A stretch of 64,000 bases of DNA from PNON01 sp964387025 (GCA_964387025.1 CAYLUZ010000002.1:1-64000), one strand, 5' to 3'. Numbered from the stretch's first letter, positions 7,981 to 16,997 are shown. The notes: generated from the sequence alone by a model not told the origin. Numbers and translations: made by a program.

Positions 7981-8373
7981 ATGAATATTTTAGCCGGTTT
8001 GAAATACGCGAATACTGATGAATGGGTAAAAGTGGATGGAAAAGTAGCTACCATCGGTGTGAGTGATTATGCCCAGGAACAGCTTTCTGATGTGGTGTTT
8101 GTGGAAATTGCAATTTCACTCAATGACATGGTCAAAAAAGGTGCTTTACTTGGCACAGTTGAATCAGTTAAAGCTGCCTCTGATATTAATTTTCCAGTAT
8201 CCGGCAAAGTCGTATCCATTAATGAATCCCTTTCAGATTCACCTGAGCTGGTCAATACCGATCCATACGAAAAAGCCTGGATGGTGAAAATCGAATTAAG
8301 TGATCCTGCTGAACTGAATGATCTGATGGATACCAAATCTTATCAGGCATATTGTGAAGGACGGGAACACTAA
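7981..8373 (+). CDS. gcvH: Glycine cleavage system H protein
   Basis: 130 aa, the usual GcvH length. It carries the aminomethyl intermediate on a lipoyl-lysine between the P, T and L proteins. The lipoylation site is the Lys in GTVESVKAASD (K64). The N-terminus reads KYANTDEWVKVDGKVATIGVSDYAQEQLSD, matching the family (split here: positions 8-37). A strong Shine-Dalgarno (GGAGG) precedes the ATG. It is the first gene of the operon, behind a glycine riboswitch. Its stop overlaps the gcvPA ATG by one base, indicating translational coupling. Confidence 0.95.
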   Translation: MNILAGLKYANTDEWVKVDGKVATIGVSDYAQEQLSDVVFVEIAISLNDMVKKGALLGTVESVKAASDINFPVSGKVVSINESLSDSPELVNTDPYEKAWMVKIELSDPAELNDLMDTKSYQAYCEGREH

Positions 8374-9722
8374 TGTTCATTCCACATACTGACCAGGAAA
8401 CCAATGAAATGCTCGAGGTGGTCGGTGTAAAGGATATTGAGTCACTTTTTAAGGATATCCCGAAAAAATACCGATTTCCGAAATTAAACCTACCTCCCGC
8501 CATGACCGAAATGGAGATCATGGCTGAAATGCAGAATATCTCACAGGCCAATGAATCCACACAGGACTTGGTATGTTTCCTCGGCGCAGGGGCATATAAC
8601 CATTACACACCCGCAGCAGTCGATATGCTTCTACGAAGAGGGGAGTTCTATACCGCATACACTCCCTACCAGCCGGAGATCTCCCAGGGCACACTGCAGG
8701 TGATCTTTGAATTCCAGAGCTTGATCACTGCTCTAACCGGGATGGAAGCCAGCAACGCCTCACATTATGATGGGGCAACCGCCACCGCAGAAGCGGTCAT
8801 CATGGCTTACCAGAACTTCCGTGGAAAGAAAAATAAGGTCATTTTATCCCCGACACTAAATCCACAATACCGGGCAGTAGCTCGTACCTATACGCAGGGA
8901 TATGAAAACCTGATCATAACGGGGGATAAATCATCCAATCCGAGCGGCGAACCGGCCGCCCTTATCGACCAACTGGATGATCAGACAGCACTCGTAATCG
9001 TTCAATACCCGGATTTCCTGGGGAATATCTATGATTACACTGAATTGATCACCAAGGCTCATGAATTCGGAGCTTTGGTTGCTGTGGCTGTGAATCCCGT
9101 CGCCCTGGGGATTCTCAAAACACCGGGAGAAATGGGCGCAGATATAGTGGTAGGCGAAGGCCAGCCTCTTGGTCTGCCTCTATCTTATGGAGGTCCATAC
9201 CTGGGAATATTTGCCACCAAAAAGGAATATATCCGCAAGATCTCCGGCCGTCTGGTGGGAGAAACGGTTGACGGCAAGGGTAACAGAGCCTACGTTTTGA
9301 CCCTTACCGCCCGAGAACAGCATATCCGCCGGGAAAAAGCATCCTCGAATATTTGCACCAACCAGGGATTGCTCGCCCTGGCAGCAACGATCCATTTGAG
9401 CTTGCTTGGAAAACACGGTTTGAAAAAAGTGGCTGAATTGAATTATCACAAAGCCCACTATGCAGCAGAAAAGATCGCAGCCATACCGGGATACAGCGTT
9501 TGCATGGATCATCCCTATTTCAATGAGTTTGTAGTCTGCTGTCCTTCTCCAGCCAGAGATATCAATGCCCACCTTCTGGAGCACGGCATTCTTGGAGGTT
9601 ATGAACTGGAAAAAGATTATCCTGAGATGGAAAATCATTTACTGGTGGCAGTAACAGAGATGAATACAAAAGATGAGATCGACATGTTATGCGAAGTCCT
9701 GGCGGAGGTGGATCATGAGTGA
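8373..9722 (+). CDS. gcvPA: Glycine dehydrogenase (decarboxylating) subunit 1
   Basis: 449 aa, the N-terminal half of the P protein in its two-subunit form. With GcvPB it decarboxylates glycine using PLP and loads the aminomethyl group on GcvH. Family-typical motifs are FLGAGAYNHYTPAAVD, TPYQPEISQGTLQ and NICTNQGLLALAATIH. Subunit 1 lacks the PLP lysine. The start overlaps the gcvH stop (TAATG), and the end overlaps the gcvPB start by 8 bases, so the three genes are tightly coupled. Confidence 0.95.
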   Translation: MFIPHTDQETNEMLEVVGVKDIESLFKDIPKKYRFPKLNLPPAMTEMEIMAEMQNISQANESTQDLVCFLGAGAYNHYTPAAVDMLLRRGEFYTAYTPYQPEISQGTLQVIFEFQSLITALTGMEASNASHYDGATATAEAVIMAYQNFRGKKNKVILSPTLNPQYRAVARTYTQGYENLIITGDKSSNPSGEPAALIDQLDDQTALVIVQYPDFLGNIYDYTELITKAHEFGALVAVAVNPVALGILKTPGEMGADIVVGEGQPLGLPLSYGGPYLGIFATKKEYIRKISGRLVGETVDGKGNRAYVLTLTAREQHIRREKASSNICTNQGLLALAATIHLSLLGKHGLKKVAELNYHKAHYAAEKIAAIPGYSVCMDHPYFNEFVVCCPSPARDINAHLLEHGILGGYELEKDYPEMENHLLVAVTEMNTKDEIDMLCEVLAEVDHE

Positions 9723-11178
9723 ACCAACCTTATATGAATTAACCTCGCCAGGCAGGATCGGTGTTGAATTTCCCGAGTCGGATGTTCCAGTCTCCAAACT
9801 TCCGAAATCCCTATTGAGGAAAGACCTGCCTCTTCCGGAACTCTCAGAACTGGATGTGGTCCGGCATTTTACTCACCTCTCAAACCTGAATTACTCCATC
9901 GATGGCGGTTTTTATCCTCTGGGATCCTGCACGATGAAATACAATCCCAAAATCAATGAGGTGACTGCCCGACTTCCTGGGTTTGCATTCACCCACCCGC
10001 TCCAACCCATAGAAACAGTACAGGGCAACCTGGCCTTGATGTACCAACTGCAGGAAATCCTGAAAGAGATCAGCGGTTTTGCCGGAATGTCATTACAACC
10101 GGCGGCGGGTGCACAGGGTGAATTGGTAGGCGTGTTGATCATGCGCGCTTATCACCTGTCCCGGAAGGATAAAAAACGAACCAAGATCCTGATACCGGAT
10201 TCTGCCCACGGCACCAACCCTGCAACCTCCGCCATGAGCGGAATGGATGTGGTACCACTTCCTTCTGATGAACGCGGGAATGTGGATCTTACGGCTTTAA
10301 AAGCTGCCTGCGATGATCAATTGGCAGGATTAATGCTGACCAACCCCAACACACTGGGGCTTTTCGATGAAAATGTTCTGGAAGTCATCCGCATCGTACA
10401 CGAAGCCGGCGGTCTCGTCTATGGTGATGGCGCAAATATGAATGCCTTACTCGGAATTGTACGTCCCGGAGACCTCGGGATCGATGTAATGCATTTCAAT
10501 CTTCATAAAACCTTCTCGACCCCGCACGGTGGAGGAGGCCCTGGCTCAGGCCCTGTCGGTGTCGCCAAACATCTATTGGATTTCCTGCCGGATCCTATCA
10601 TCGACATCATTGAACCCGGCACAGATGAACTGGCACCACTTTTCGGGTTCAAAACACCATCCAAATCCATCGGCAGAATGAAATCCTTCCAGGGACATTT
10701 TGGAATGCATATACGGGCATATACCTATATCCTTATGCATGGACCCGAAGGCTTGCGAAAAATATCAGAATATGCGGTTTTGAACGCGAACTATATCCTG
10801 GCAAAAATCAAAAAAGCTTATCATCTCCCCTATGACCGATTATGTATGCATGAATTTGTGGTGGAAGGTTTCTGGCCTGACATTCACGATGTCCATGCAT
10901 TGGATGTAGCCAAGCGGTTGATGGATTATAAATTCCACCCGCCGACCAATTACTTCCCGCTCATAGTAAAAGAAGCGCTGATGATCGAGCCGACCGAAAC
11001 CGAATCAAAACAAACGCTGGATGTATTCGCGGATGTCATGTTAAAGATCGCCCAGGAAGCGCATGAGAGCCCGCAACTGTTAAAAGAAGCACCTCACAAC
11101 ACACCTGTTGGCCGGTTGGATGAAGTCAAAGCCGCCCGGGACCTGGTATTATGTTGTTGGATACCAGAAGAAAACTAG
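9715..11178 (+). CDS. gcvPB: Glycine dehydrogenase (decarboxylating) subunit 2
   Basis: 487 aa from the ATG at 9715 (MSEPTLYELTSPGR); a longer open frame exists but the family N-terminus begins here, overlapping the gcvPA stop. The PLP-binding lysine is in NLHKTFSTPHGGGGPG (K265). Other family motifs are PLGSCTMKYNPKIN and PDSAHGTNPA. It forms the heterodimeric P protein with GcvPA. It is the last gene of the operon, followed by a strong terminator. No gcvT or lpd follows, so those partners must be encoded elsewhere. Confidence 0.95.
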   Translation: MSEPTLYELTSPGRIGVEFPESDVPVSKLPKSLLRKDLPLPELSELDVVRHFTHLSNLNYSIDGGFYPLGSCTMKYNPKINEVTARLPGFAFTHPLQPIETVQGNLALMYQLQEILKEISGFAGMSLQPAAGAQGELVGVLIMRAYHLSRKDKKRTKILIPDSAHGTNPATSAMSGMDVVPLPSDERGNVDLTALKAACDDQLAGLMLTNPNTLGLFDENVLEVIRIVHEAGGLVYGDGANMNALLGIVRPGDLGIDVMHFNLHKTFSTPHGGGGPGSGPVGVAKHLLDFLPDPIIDIIEPGTDELAPLFGFKTPSKSIGRMKSFQGHFGMHIRAYTYILMHGPEGLRKISEYAVLNANYILAKIKKAYHLPYDRLCMHEFVVEGFWPDIHDVHALDVAKRLMDYKFHPPTNYFPLIVKEALMIEPTETESKQTLDVFADVMLKIAQEAHESPQLLKEAPHNTPVGRLDEVKAARDLVLCCWIPEEN

Positions 11179-11184
11179 AAATTC

Positions 11185-11216
11185 GGGGTTTCTGTGAGAG
11201 CAGAAACCCCTTTTTA
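11185..11216 (+). terminator. Rho-independent terminator after gcvPB
   Basis: Perfect 10-bp stem GGGGTTTCTG / CAGAAACCCC (11185-11194 with 11201-11210), 6-nt loop, followed by TTTTT. It closes the gcvH-gcvPA-gcvPB transcript 6 bp after the stop. Confidence 0.9.
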
Positions 11217-11290
11217 TTACATTGGATTGGTAAGGAAAAACAGATATTACCCGATAATAGGTAATAATGCTGAAAGTATGCTTGATTTTC

Positions 11291-11338
11291 TCAACTGGTT
11301 AGTACTTTGTTAAGAAACTGATAAGTTTTACCAGTTGA
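11291..11338. repeat. Inverted repeat upstream of pilin gene
   Basis: TCAACTGGT (11291-11299) and ACCAGTTGA (11330-11338) form a perfect 9-bp inverted repeat separated by 30 bp, about 95 bp before the Flp-like pilin ATG. It could be a regulator site or an mRNA stem. No second copy was noticed. Confidence 0.35.
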
Positions 11339-11430
11339 ATTCAGTACATAAGCATGAGATAATTTTATTATATTATTTCGTATTGGATTAATTTTTAATA
11401 AAATCTATCTGATAATGGAGGTGAAGCTGG

Positions 11431-11574
11431 ATGCACAGATTAAAAGAACGCGGGCAGGGCTTTGTTGAGTATTCTCTCATTATGTTATTAGTGGCACTGG
11501 CAGTAATTGTCATTTTAGCTTTATTGGGACCACAAATAGGGAATTTATTCAGCAATATTATTCCATTAATTTAG
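11431..11574 (+). CDS. Flp/Fap-type IVb pilin
   Basis: A 47-aa protein (about 5 kDa). It begins MHRLKERGQGFVEYSLIMLL, a short basic leader followed by Gly, then Q-G-F-V-E-Y and a long hydrophobic helix. Glu at +5 and Tyr at +6 after the predicted prepilin peptidase cut (after G8) are hallmarks of Flp pilins of the Tad system. A good Shine-Dalgarno (GGAGGTG) precedes the ATG at 11431. No tad/cpa assembly genes are adjacent, so it is an orphan pilin served by machinery elsewhere, if it functions. A terminator follows. Confidence 0.85.
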   Translation: MHRLKERGQGFVEYSLIMLLVALAVIVILALLGPQIGNLFSNIIPLI

Positions 11575-11591
11575 TCGATTATTTTACTGCT

Positions 11592-11623
11592 GTACAGGCA
11601 GCTGTTGTTTAGGCTGCCTGTAC
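11592..11623. terminator. Terminator-like hairpin between pilin and xthA
   Basis: Perfect 11-bp stem GTACAGGCAGC / GCTGCCTGTAC with a 10-nt loop, 17 bp after the pilin stop. It abuts the 3' end of the convergent exonuclease gene. T-rich sequence is weak on both sides, so bidirectional termination is plausible but not certain. Confidence 0.65.
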
Positions 11624-12393
11624 TATTTAAGGATTAATGATACCGGGCAATGATCTGAGCCCTGTGTTTCATCATGAATTACAACGTCTTCCACTGAATT
11701 TAGTAGACCGGGTGTGATCAAAAAGTAGTCAATTCTCCATCCGATGTTCCGATTCCTTGCACCTGTAACATAAGACCACCATGTATATTGGACTTTACCA
11801 GGATAGAGGTGCCTGAATATATCTATCAGACCGGTTGAAAGATATTTATCCACCATCGCTCGCTCTTCCGGTAGAAAACCTGAAGTCTCAGAATTCTCTT
11901 TAGGATGAGCGAGGTCAATTTCTTGATGAGCTGTATTGAAATCCCCGGTAATGATCACTTCCTCACCCTTCTCCCGCAACTGATTTACATAAATGAGTAG
12001 GTGCTCATAAAAGTGTAGCTTGTATTCCAGGCGGTCCTGTCCACGCTGGCCATTAGGAAAATATACATTGAATAATGTGAACCCGGGGAACTTGGTGATA
12101 CAAACTCGCCCTTCCTTATCGTATTCCGCATTCTCCAATCCGTTTTGTTGGAATAATGGTGTTTCACGGCTGAATGTGGCTACTCCACTATATCCGGGTC
12201 TTTCTGCCGAGTACCAATAGGTTACAGGATATTCAGGAAATGAAAGTTGTTCGGGTTTCAGCTGCCCCACCTGCACTTTAATTTCCTGTAAACAGATTAT
12301 GTCTCCTTTGTGATTATCCAGCCAGCCCCTAAAGTCTTTTCCATAAATTGCCCGGTAGCCATTAATATTCCATGTAGTGATTTTTGTGCTCAT
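11623..12393 (-). CDS. xthA: Exodeoxyribonuclease III / AP endonuclease
   Basis: 256 aa, normal for ExoIII/AP endonucleases. Metal-dependent phosphodiesterase fold with motifs WNINGYRA (N-terminal Asn), CLQEIKVQ (catalytic Glu), ITGDFNTAH (Asp/Asn) and GSDHCPVSL (catalytic Asp-His at the C-terminus). It acts in base-excision repair, cutting at abasic sites and trimming 3' ends. AAGGGAAAA precedes the ATG. It is convergent with the pilin gene and divergent from the next hypothetical gene. Confidence 0.92.
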   Translation of the reverse strand: MSTKITTWNINGYRAIYGKDFRGWLDNHKGDIICLQEIKVQVGQLKPEQLSFPEYPVTYWYSAERPGYSGVATFSRETPLFQQNGLENAEYDKEGRVCITKFPGFTLFNVYFPNGQRGQDRLEYKLHFYEHLLIYVNQLREKGEEVIITGDFNTAHQEIDLAHPKENSETSGFLPEERAMVDKYLSTGLIDIFRHLYPGKVQYTWWSYVTGARNRNIGWRIDYFLITPGLLNSVEDVVIHDETQGSDHCPVSLILK

Positions 12394-12516
12394 CTTAGTT
12401 TTCCCTTTTGTAATAAATCTGTAATCACTTTATTTGACGATATAACCGATAATAATATCAATCATGAAATATTCCAAATACTTGTATCGGGCTCTTCTTT
12501 ATTGCGGCGGATTCCC

Positions 12517-13194
12517 ATGGCAGTGTCATTAAAAAGCCTGGTAATAATTTCAATTCTCATGTGTGCTGGTTTGATATATAGCACTCAAAGCTTATCAGAC
12601 TCGATCGATGGTACCAATCAAACTCCCCTCCCCAACCACTCGCAGGAAATTATAGTCTCTGATTATCCCTCTCCTGAGCAGATCTCATCACAGCAAGTAA
12701 CTATTAATGATTTCGGACCCACAAAAAATGAAGAAGGTTTTACTCAATCCAATTATGGTAATTTGCAGGTATCATCTGAAGAGAAACCATCAGAACAACA
12801 TTTTATGAATATGTTGGCCAATTTGGTGATTAATTTCATCACCCAAGATAAGAATGTGTATGGAGAAATTAATATTGATTCAAATCAGTCGAAAGAAATA
12901 ACTCAATACGATACTGATGTTTCAGGCCTCAATTTCGCAATCAGTAGAGCAGAAGGATCTGATTATTATGAGTTGCTCAAAGAAGTTCCTATGACTGATG
13001 AGCAATTAAAGGAAATTCAACAGTATAGTGGCGGAAAGTCCCCAACAGAAATCGTGGATGAATTCTGCAAAGAGGTTCATAGTGGAGAGCTGCATCTGAT
13101 GGCAGAAGACATTCGTCAGAGTTACAACTACAATCCTGCATCACCAGCCATTTTGATGTCTGTTTTTGAAAAAATGGGAAATCTTTGTCCATAA
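12517..13194 (+). CDS. Hypothetical exported or membrane-anchored protein
   Basis: 225 aa from the ATG at 12517; the longer frame would overlap the divergent xthA start. It begins MAVSLKSLVIISILMCAGLIY, a signal peptide or N-terminal anchor, followed by a low-complexity Ser/Gln-rich region to about residue 90. A more conserved-looking domain follows (YYELLKEVPMTDEQLKEIQQ) and the protein ends with Cys near its last residues. No family recognised. Probably extracytoplasmic. Only a weak Shine-Dalgarno (GCGGCGGA) is seen. Confidence 0.55.
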   Translation: MAVSLKSLVIISILMCAGLIYSTQSLSDSIDGTNQTPLPNHSQEIIVSDYPSPEQISSQQVTINDFGPTKNEEGFTQSNYGNLQVSSEEKPSEQHFMNMLANLVINFITQDKNVYGEINIDSNQSKEITQYDTDVSGLNFAISRAEGSDYYELLKEVPMTDEQLKEIQQYSGGKSPTEIVDEFCKEVHSGELHLMAEDIRQSYNYNPASPAILMSVFEKMGNLCP

Positions 13195-13243
13195 TTACTT
13201 ACAGGTAAAGAGGATAAATGTTGAAATTAATCAAGAAATTTTG

Positions 13244-13271
13244 TTGCGAAGATTTCAGCCTGTGGTATAGT
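13244..13271 (+). promoter_or_regulatory. Putative promoter for receiver-domain gene
   Basis: TTGCGA (13244-13249), 16-bp spacer, TATAGT (13266-13271), 25 bp before the ATG. The short leader carries a strong Shine-Dalgarno TAGGAGGA. Confidence 0.45.
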
Positions 13272-13295
13272 TAACGAGTTTATAGGAGGAAATCA

Positions 13296-13682
13296 ATGGA
13301 TTCAATTGCCAAAAAGTGCATCGTCTATATCGAAGATGATCCTGAGATGTTGGATCTGGTTGAATTGATCCTTAATCGGCATGGATTTGATGTTCACGGA
13401 GCGCATGGTGGCCGTGAGGGTATTGATCTTGTTCACCAGGAGCATCCAGCCTTGATTTTATTAGACTTGATGATGCCTGATCTAGATGGCTGGGACGTTT
13501 ATCAACAATTAAAAGCAGAACCAGAGACAAAAGACATCCCCGTTATTGTTATTACAGCAAAGACACAATCGATAGATAAAGTTCTGGGATTACATATTGC
13601 AAAAGTGGATGATTATATATCCAAACCGTTCAGACCCCAGGAATTATTGGATAGTATAGAAAAAGTATTAACCGAAAAATAG
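13296..13682 (+). CDS. Single-domain response regulator
   Basis: 128 aa, one CheY-like receiver domain and no output domain. The acidic pocket is EDD (13-15), the phospho-acceptor Asp57 lies in ILLDLMMPDLDGWD, the switch Thr is in VITAKT and the conserved Lys110 is in YISKPF. It would receive a phosphate from a histidine kinase and act by protein-protein contact. No kinase is adjacent. It is a monocistronic unit with its own promoter-like sequence and a terminator, and a strong Shine-Dalgarno. Confidence 0.9.
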   Translation: MDSIAKKCIVYIEDDPEMLDLVELILNRHGFDVHGAHGGREGIDLVHQEHPALILLDLMMPDLDGWDVYQQLKAEPETKDIPVIVITAKTQSIDKVLGLHIAKVDDYISKPFRPQELLDSIEKVLTEK

Positions 13683-13712
13683 AAATTTTCCTTACATTTA
13701 AGATTAATCTAT

Positions 13713-13742
13713 AAGAACTGCTAAAACAGCAGTTCTTATTTT
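13713..13742 (+). terminator. Rho-independent terminator after receiver gene
   Basis: Perfect 10-bp stem AAGAACTGCT / AGCAGTTCTT with loop AAAAC, followed by ATTTTT. It lies about 30 bp after the stop. Confidence 0.85.
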
Positions 13743-13761
13743 TATATTACAATTGTAAAAT

Positions 13762-14118
13762 ATGCAGCTGATCAATCTTTCCAATCCGACTAGGCCGATA
13801 AATATTCAAATTTGCAGATCATTCTTGACCAAATTCAGGGGATTAATGCTCCAACCCCGATTAGGCGAGCAAGAGGGGATCGCCCTGGTTGCAGATTCAT
13901 CAGGTATTGTTTCCAGTTCGATCCATATGTTCTTTATGAACTTTGATATTGCAGTAATTTGGTTGGATTCTTCCATGCTTGTGGTGGACAAAACAATAGC
14001 AAAAAAATGGCGTCCATATTATGCCCCGAAATATTCTGCTCGTTATACGCTTGAGCTTCATCCTTCAAAATTAAACGATTTCAACAAGAATGATCAGGTA
14101 CAATTCATTGATGCGTAA
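13762..14118 (+). CDS. DUF192 protein
   Basis: 118 aa. The family motif FRGLMLQPRLGEQEGIALV is followed by SSIHMFFMNFDIAVIWLD, the conserved MxFxxIPLDVvfld-like block of DUF192. Family members are small beta-rich proteins of unknown function, some exported; this copy has no signal peptide. The stop overlaps the next ATG (14111), so the LysM/M23 gene is translationally coupled. The start lies just after the receiver-gene terminator. Confidence 0.75.
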   Translation: MQLINLSNPTRPINIQICRSFLTKFRGLMLQPRLGEQEGIALVADSSGIVSSSIHMFFMNFDIAVIWLDSSMLVVDKTIAKKWRPYYAPKYSARYTLELHPSKLNDFNKNDQVQFIDA

Positions 14119-15505
14119 GCTTATTACCCTTCTTTTTATTGTGATATTGGTGAACGGGACAGCGATTGTCCACGCACAGGACAATCAACCATCCGGTCCT
14201 GTTTATATCGTCCAGAGTGGAGATAACCTGACGAGTATTGCAGCCCAATTCGGGATCACCCAGGATGAATTGATTGCAGCAAATGCCATAACAGATCCAA
14301 ACCTCCTGGCAGTTGGCGACCAGTTGATCATACCCGGTTTGGAAGGGATCACCGGCGTATTAATGACCAGAAGAGTTGCTTTTGGATCAACCCTTAATTC
14401 TTTGGCTGTTGAAAACTCGGTCGACCGAAAACTCCTGACAAAATTAAACCATATTACTTCCCCGATCGAACTGTATACGGGTGTTAGTCTGATCATTCCG
14501 GAAAAAGACCAGGAACCACCAGTGAAAAATAAGTACCTACTTTCACAGGGACAATCTATTCTGGAATTCAGTATTTTAACCAACCAAAACCCTTGGGATG
14601 TAATTTTCCAAAACCAAATCGAAAAACCTGCATTGATTCCTTATGGGCAGGTCCTTTATACTTCCGATGGGGTGAATCTGGATGGGCGGGGGTTGCAGAC
14701 ACTTCCTTTGGGAAATGTTGAGATAGCCCCATTACCCCTGGTACAAGGAAAAACGATCATATTCAAAGTAGATGCACCCAAAGGGACCCAACTATCTGGA
14801 ATATTGACAGATCATCCACTTCACTTTTTTCCAGATGGGAATGGGAATTTCATAGCATTGCAAGGCATTCACGCCATGCAGGAACCGGGAGTCTACCCGC
14901 TGCAGATATCCATGACCACTCAGGATGGAAGCCAATATTCACAAGAACAAATGGTGATTATCCAGGATGGGAATTACGGGAAAGATCCTGTGTTGATGGT
15001 CAAGGATGAATTCATAGATCCTGCCACCACCCAACCGGAGTTGGATTGGCTTCTTACCCAGGTGGAGCCTGAATCTCCAGAAAAGTTGTGGACTGGAACT
15101 TTTTACAGCCCTTCACCTTATTCTTTCCAGGATTGCCTTAATTCCAGGTATGGAAATCGAAGATCCTACAACGGCGGTCCATTCAATAACTTTCATTCGG
15201 GAGTGGATTTTTGCGGTGGAGAAGGTGTAAAAATCTACTCAGCAGCCGATGGCATAGTGGTTTTCTCTGGACCACAAACAGTTCGTGGAAATGCCACTTT
15301 AATTGACCATGGTTGGGGGGTTTATACGGGTTACTGGCATCAATCGCAATCTCTTGTTAATACTGGGGATAAGGTAATCGGAGGACAGGTGATCGGGCTG
15401 GTAGGTGGAACTGGCCGTGTCACCGGTGCTCATTTACATTGGGAAGTTTGGGTCGGTGGGGTCCAAGTGAGCCCATTGGATTGGCTTACAGGAAATTATC
15501 CTTGA
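14111..15505 (+). CDS. LysM and M23 peptidase domain protein
   Basis: 464 aa from the ATG at 14111, overlapping the DUF192 stop. A signal peptide (MRKLITLLFIVILVNGTAIVHA, positions 1-22) is followed by a LysM repeat (YIVQSGDNLTSIAAQFGITQ, ending DQLIIP). Two further LysM-like units lie near residues 75-190. A Ser/Pro-poor middle region precedes the C-terminal M23 LytM domain with HSGVDF and AHLHWEVWVGG, the zinc-binding His residues. It is an exported peptidoglycan- or glycan-binding endopeptidase or envelope-division factor. It ends convergent with, and overlapping by 10 bp, the next gene. Confidence 0.88.
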   Translation: MRKLITLLFIVILVNGTAIVHAQDNQPSGPVYIVQSGDNLTSIAAQFGITQDELIAANAITDPNLLAVGDQLIIPGLEGITGVLMTRRVAFGSTLNSLAVENSVDRKLLTKLNHITSPIELYTGVSLIIPEKDQEPPVKNKYLLSQGQSILEFSILTNQNPWDVIFQNQIEKPALIPYGQVLYTSDGVNLDGRGLQTLPLGNVEIAPLPLVQGKTIIFKVDAPKGTQLSGILTDHPLHFFPDGNGNFIALQGIHAMQEPGVYPLQISMTTQDGSQYSQEQMVIIQDGNYGKDPVLMVKDEFIDPATTQPELDWLLTQVEPESPEKLWTGTFYSPSPYSFQDCLNSRYGNRRSYNGGPFNNFHSGVDFCGGEGVKIYSAADGIVVFSGPQTVRGNATLIDHGWGVYTGYWHQSQSLVNTGDKVIGGQVIGLVGGTGRVTGAHLHWEVWVGGVQVSPLDWLTGNYP

Positions 15506-16044
15506 TCTTCTTCCGTTTTGTGCCAATATTCCCTTAATTGACCTAATTTCAGTTGAACCTTATGATCTGGCGTAAAAACCAGATCATCTTTTTTGCAATA
15601 CACCATCGCCATCCAAATATCTGCTTGTACTCTAACATTAGAAATTGATAATTGTCGTTCAAATCTAATCTTCTCATATCTGGCCATTAATTTCTGGCGG
15701 AAGAACCAATAGGCGATAAGGAGGACTCCAACACCCAAACCATAAATAAAAGTATAGGGACCTTTTTCAACCAGTTGAATGGCGAATAAATATGTAAAAA
15801 TAATAAAAAGAAGGAGGGCTAATAAATCCGGGTGGAGGGAGGATAAACCACCATTTTTCGCAATCGTTGGAGGAGAAACAATGATAGTTAACTGTTTTTT
15901 GGCGATCCCTTGTATCTCTTGCGAAGGAGACCCATTCAATAGCTCTGAGTACATTTTGTATAAATGAGTTGTATCTTTTGATTCGCCACAAATTGGGCAA
16001 ACCTCAGATTCTTTTTCCATTTCAAATACTTGCGTATGGCTCAT
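15496..16044 (-). CDS. Zinc-ribbon-like membrane protein, unknown
   Basis: 182 aa. The N-terminal CPICGESKDTTHLY carries one CxxC; no second clear CxxC is seen. Two adjacent transmembrane segments (around residues 73-92 and 96-114) follow, then a basic cytoplasmic tail (RQKLMARYEKIRFERQ). No family recognised. It is the second gene after the DUF2877 gene, with ATGA start/stop overlap at 16041-16044, so both are probably one transcript. Why it accompanies DUF2877 is unclear. Confidence 0.6.
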   Translation of the reverse strand: MSHTQVFEMEKESEVCPICGESKDTTHLYKMYSELLNGSPSQEIQGIAKKQLTIIVSPPTIAKNGGLSSLHPDLLALLLFIIFTYLFAIQLVEKGPYTFIYGLGVGVLLIAYWFFRQKLMARYEKIRFERQLSISNVRVQADIWMAMVYCKKDDLVFTPDHKVQLKLGQLREYWHKTEEDQG

Positions 16045-16961
16045 GATCGGTTCGCTTTCATTAAAAAATAAAAACCGGACATCATATCAAAACCTGAGGA
16101 AGAACCCCAGTTGGAAATAGGAAGAATTACATCGTCTTTTTCTATATTACATTTCATGACTGAATCAAATGCGCCAATGATCCTTTCATCTGCGCTGCCA
16201 AGTAAAGATACTTTAAATAGCTCTGATGAAAGAAGGGTTGTCTTTTCCTTAAATATGGGAATTAATGCGTCAAACCAGAGTTTATATTTTGAAAGGATCG
16301 GTAATATTGGTGAATACCTTGCTATGGCAAGAGCCATCCCGCTCAAGAAATCATCACCTGAGGGTGTCAAACCAGTTCCCAGCCCGATCAAATTCCTGGC
16401 TGTTACCTGGAAACGCTGAGAATTTATATCATGGAGTGCCTCATACATTTCTCTCATGAGCTGAAATAGTCTGACATTTCCATTACCACCTGGTTCTAAA
16501 CCAAGCGCAGCTAATGAACTGGTGTGTGCGAATGAGCCGATCGGGGTCGCTGTATTCAACCATCCGCCTAGAAGATCAAGGTTATTCCAAATTCCCAAAT
16601 CTTTCCGGGTAGAGGTAAATGGTCCAGGTTCCCATGGATTTTGATAATCGACAATTAATTTCACATTTATTGGTTCAAAAAATAATCCTGTACCAGGCTG
16701 ATAAATGACCTTAGAACCGACCTCAATCCTATTAAAGTAATTACCAACTGTTGGATCAAAATTAATCGTGAGAGGACCCTTAAATTTCTCGTTGGATAAA
16801 AAAATCAATTCTTTCGATTTACCCATAAGGAAAATCCCCTTCGATGTATTTCCCCATACTTCCCAGTGATTTTGGATTTTCAATGATTGAATTGCGTGCC
16901 AACCCGAGCCAGTCGAAGAAAATTCTTGAATCCGTTCTATTTTGTGTCCCATGGTATACAT
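16041..16961 (-). CDS. DUF2877 protein (AllH/YlbF-like)
   Basis: About 307 aa. The signature is NLIGLGTGLTPSGDDFLSG (near residue 200), with PIGSFAHTSSLAALGLE upstream. In E. coli the DUF2877 protein AllH (YlbF) is reported as a subunit of oxamate carbamoyltransferase in anaerobic allantoin use; the other subunits are not present here, so a ring- or amide-degradation role is inference only. The start is uncertain: ATG at 16961 is used, a TTG at 16976 and an ATG at 16952 are alternatives, none with a clear Shine-Dalgarno. It is divergent from the molybdenum hydroxylase operon. Confidence 0.75.
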   Translation of the reverse strand: MYTMGHKIERIQEFSSTGSGWHAIQSLKIQNHWEVWGNTSKGIFLMGKSKELIFLSNEKFKGPLTINFDPTVGNYFNRIEVGSKVIYQPGTGLFFEPINVKLIVDYQNPWEPGPFTSTRKDLGIWNNLDLLGGWLNTATPIGSFAHTSSLAALGLEPGGNGNVRLFQLMREMYEALHDINSQRFQVTARNLIGLGTGLTPSGDDFLSGMALAIARYSPILPILSKYKLWFDALIPIFKEKTTLLSSELFKVSLLGSADERIIGAFDSVMKCNIEKDDVILPISNWGSSSGFDMMSGFYFLMKANRS

Positions 16962-16997
16962 TATTATATCTGACAATAAGTGACAAATATCTGCGGT

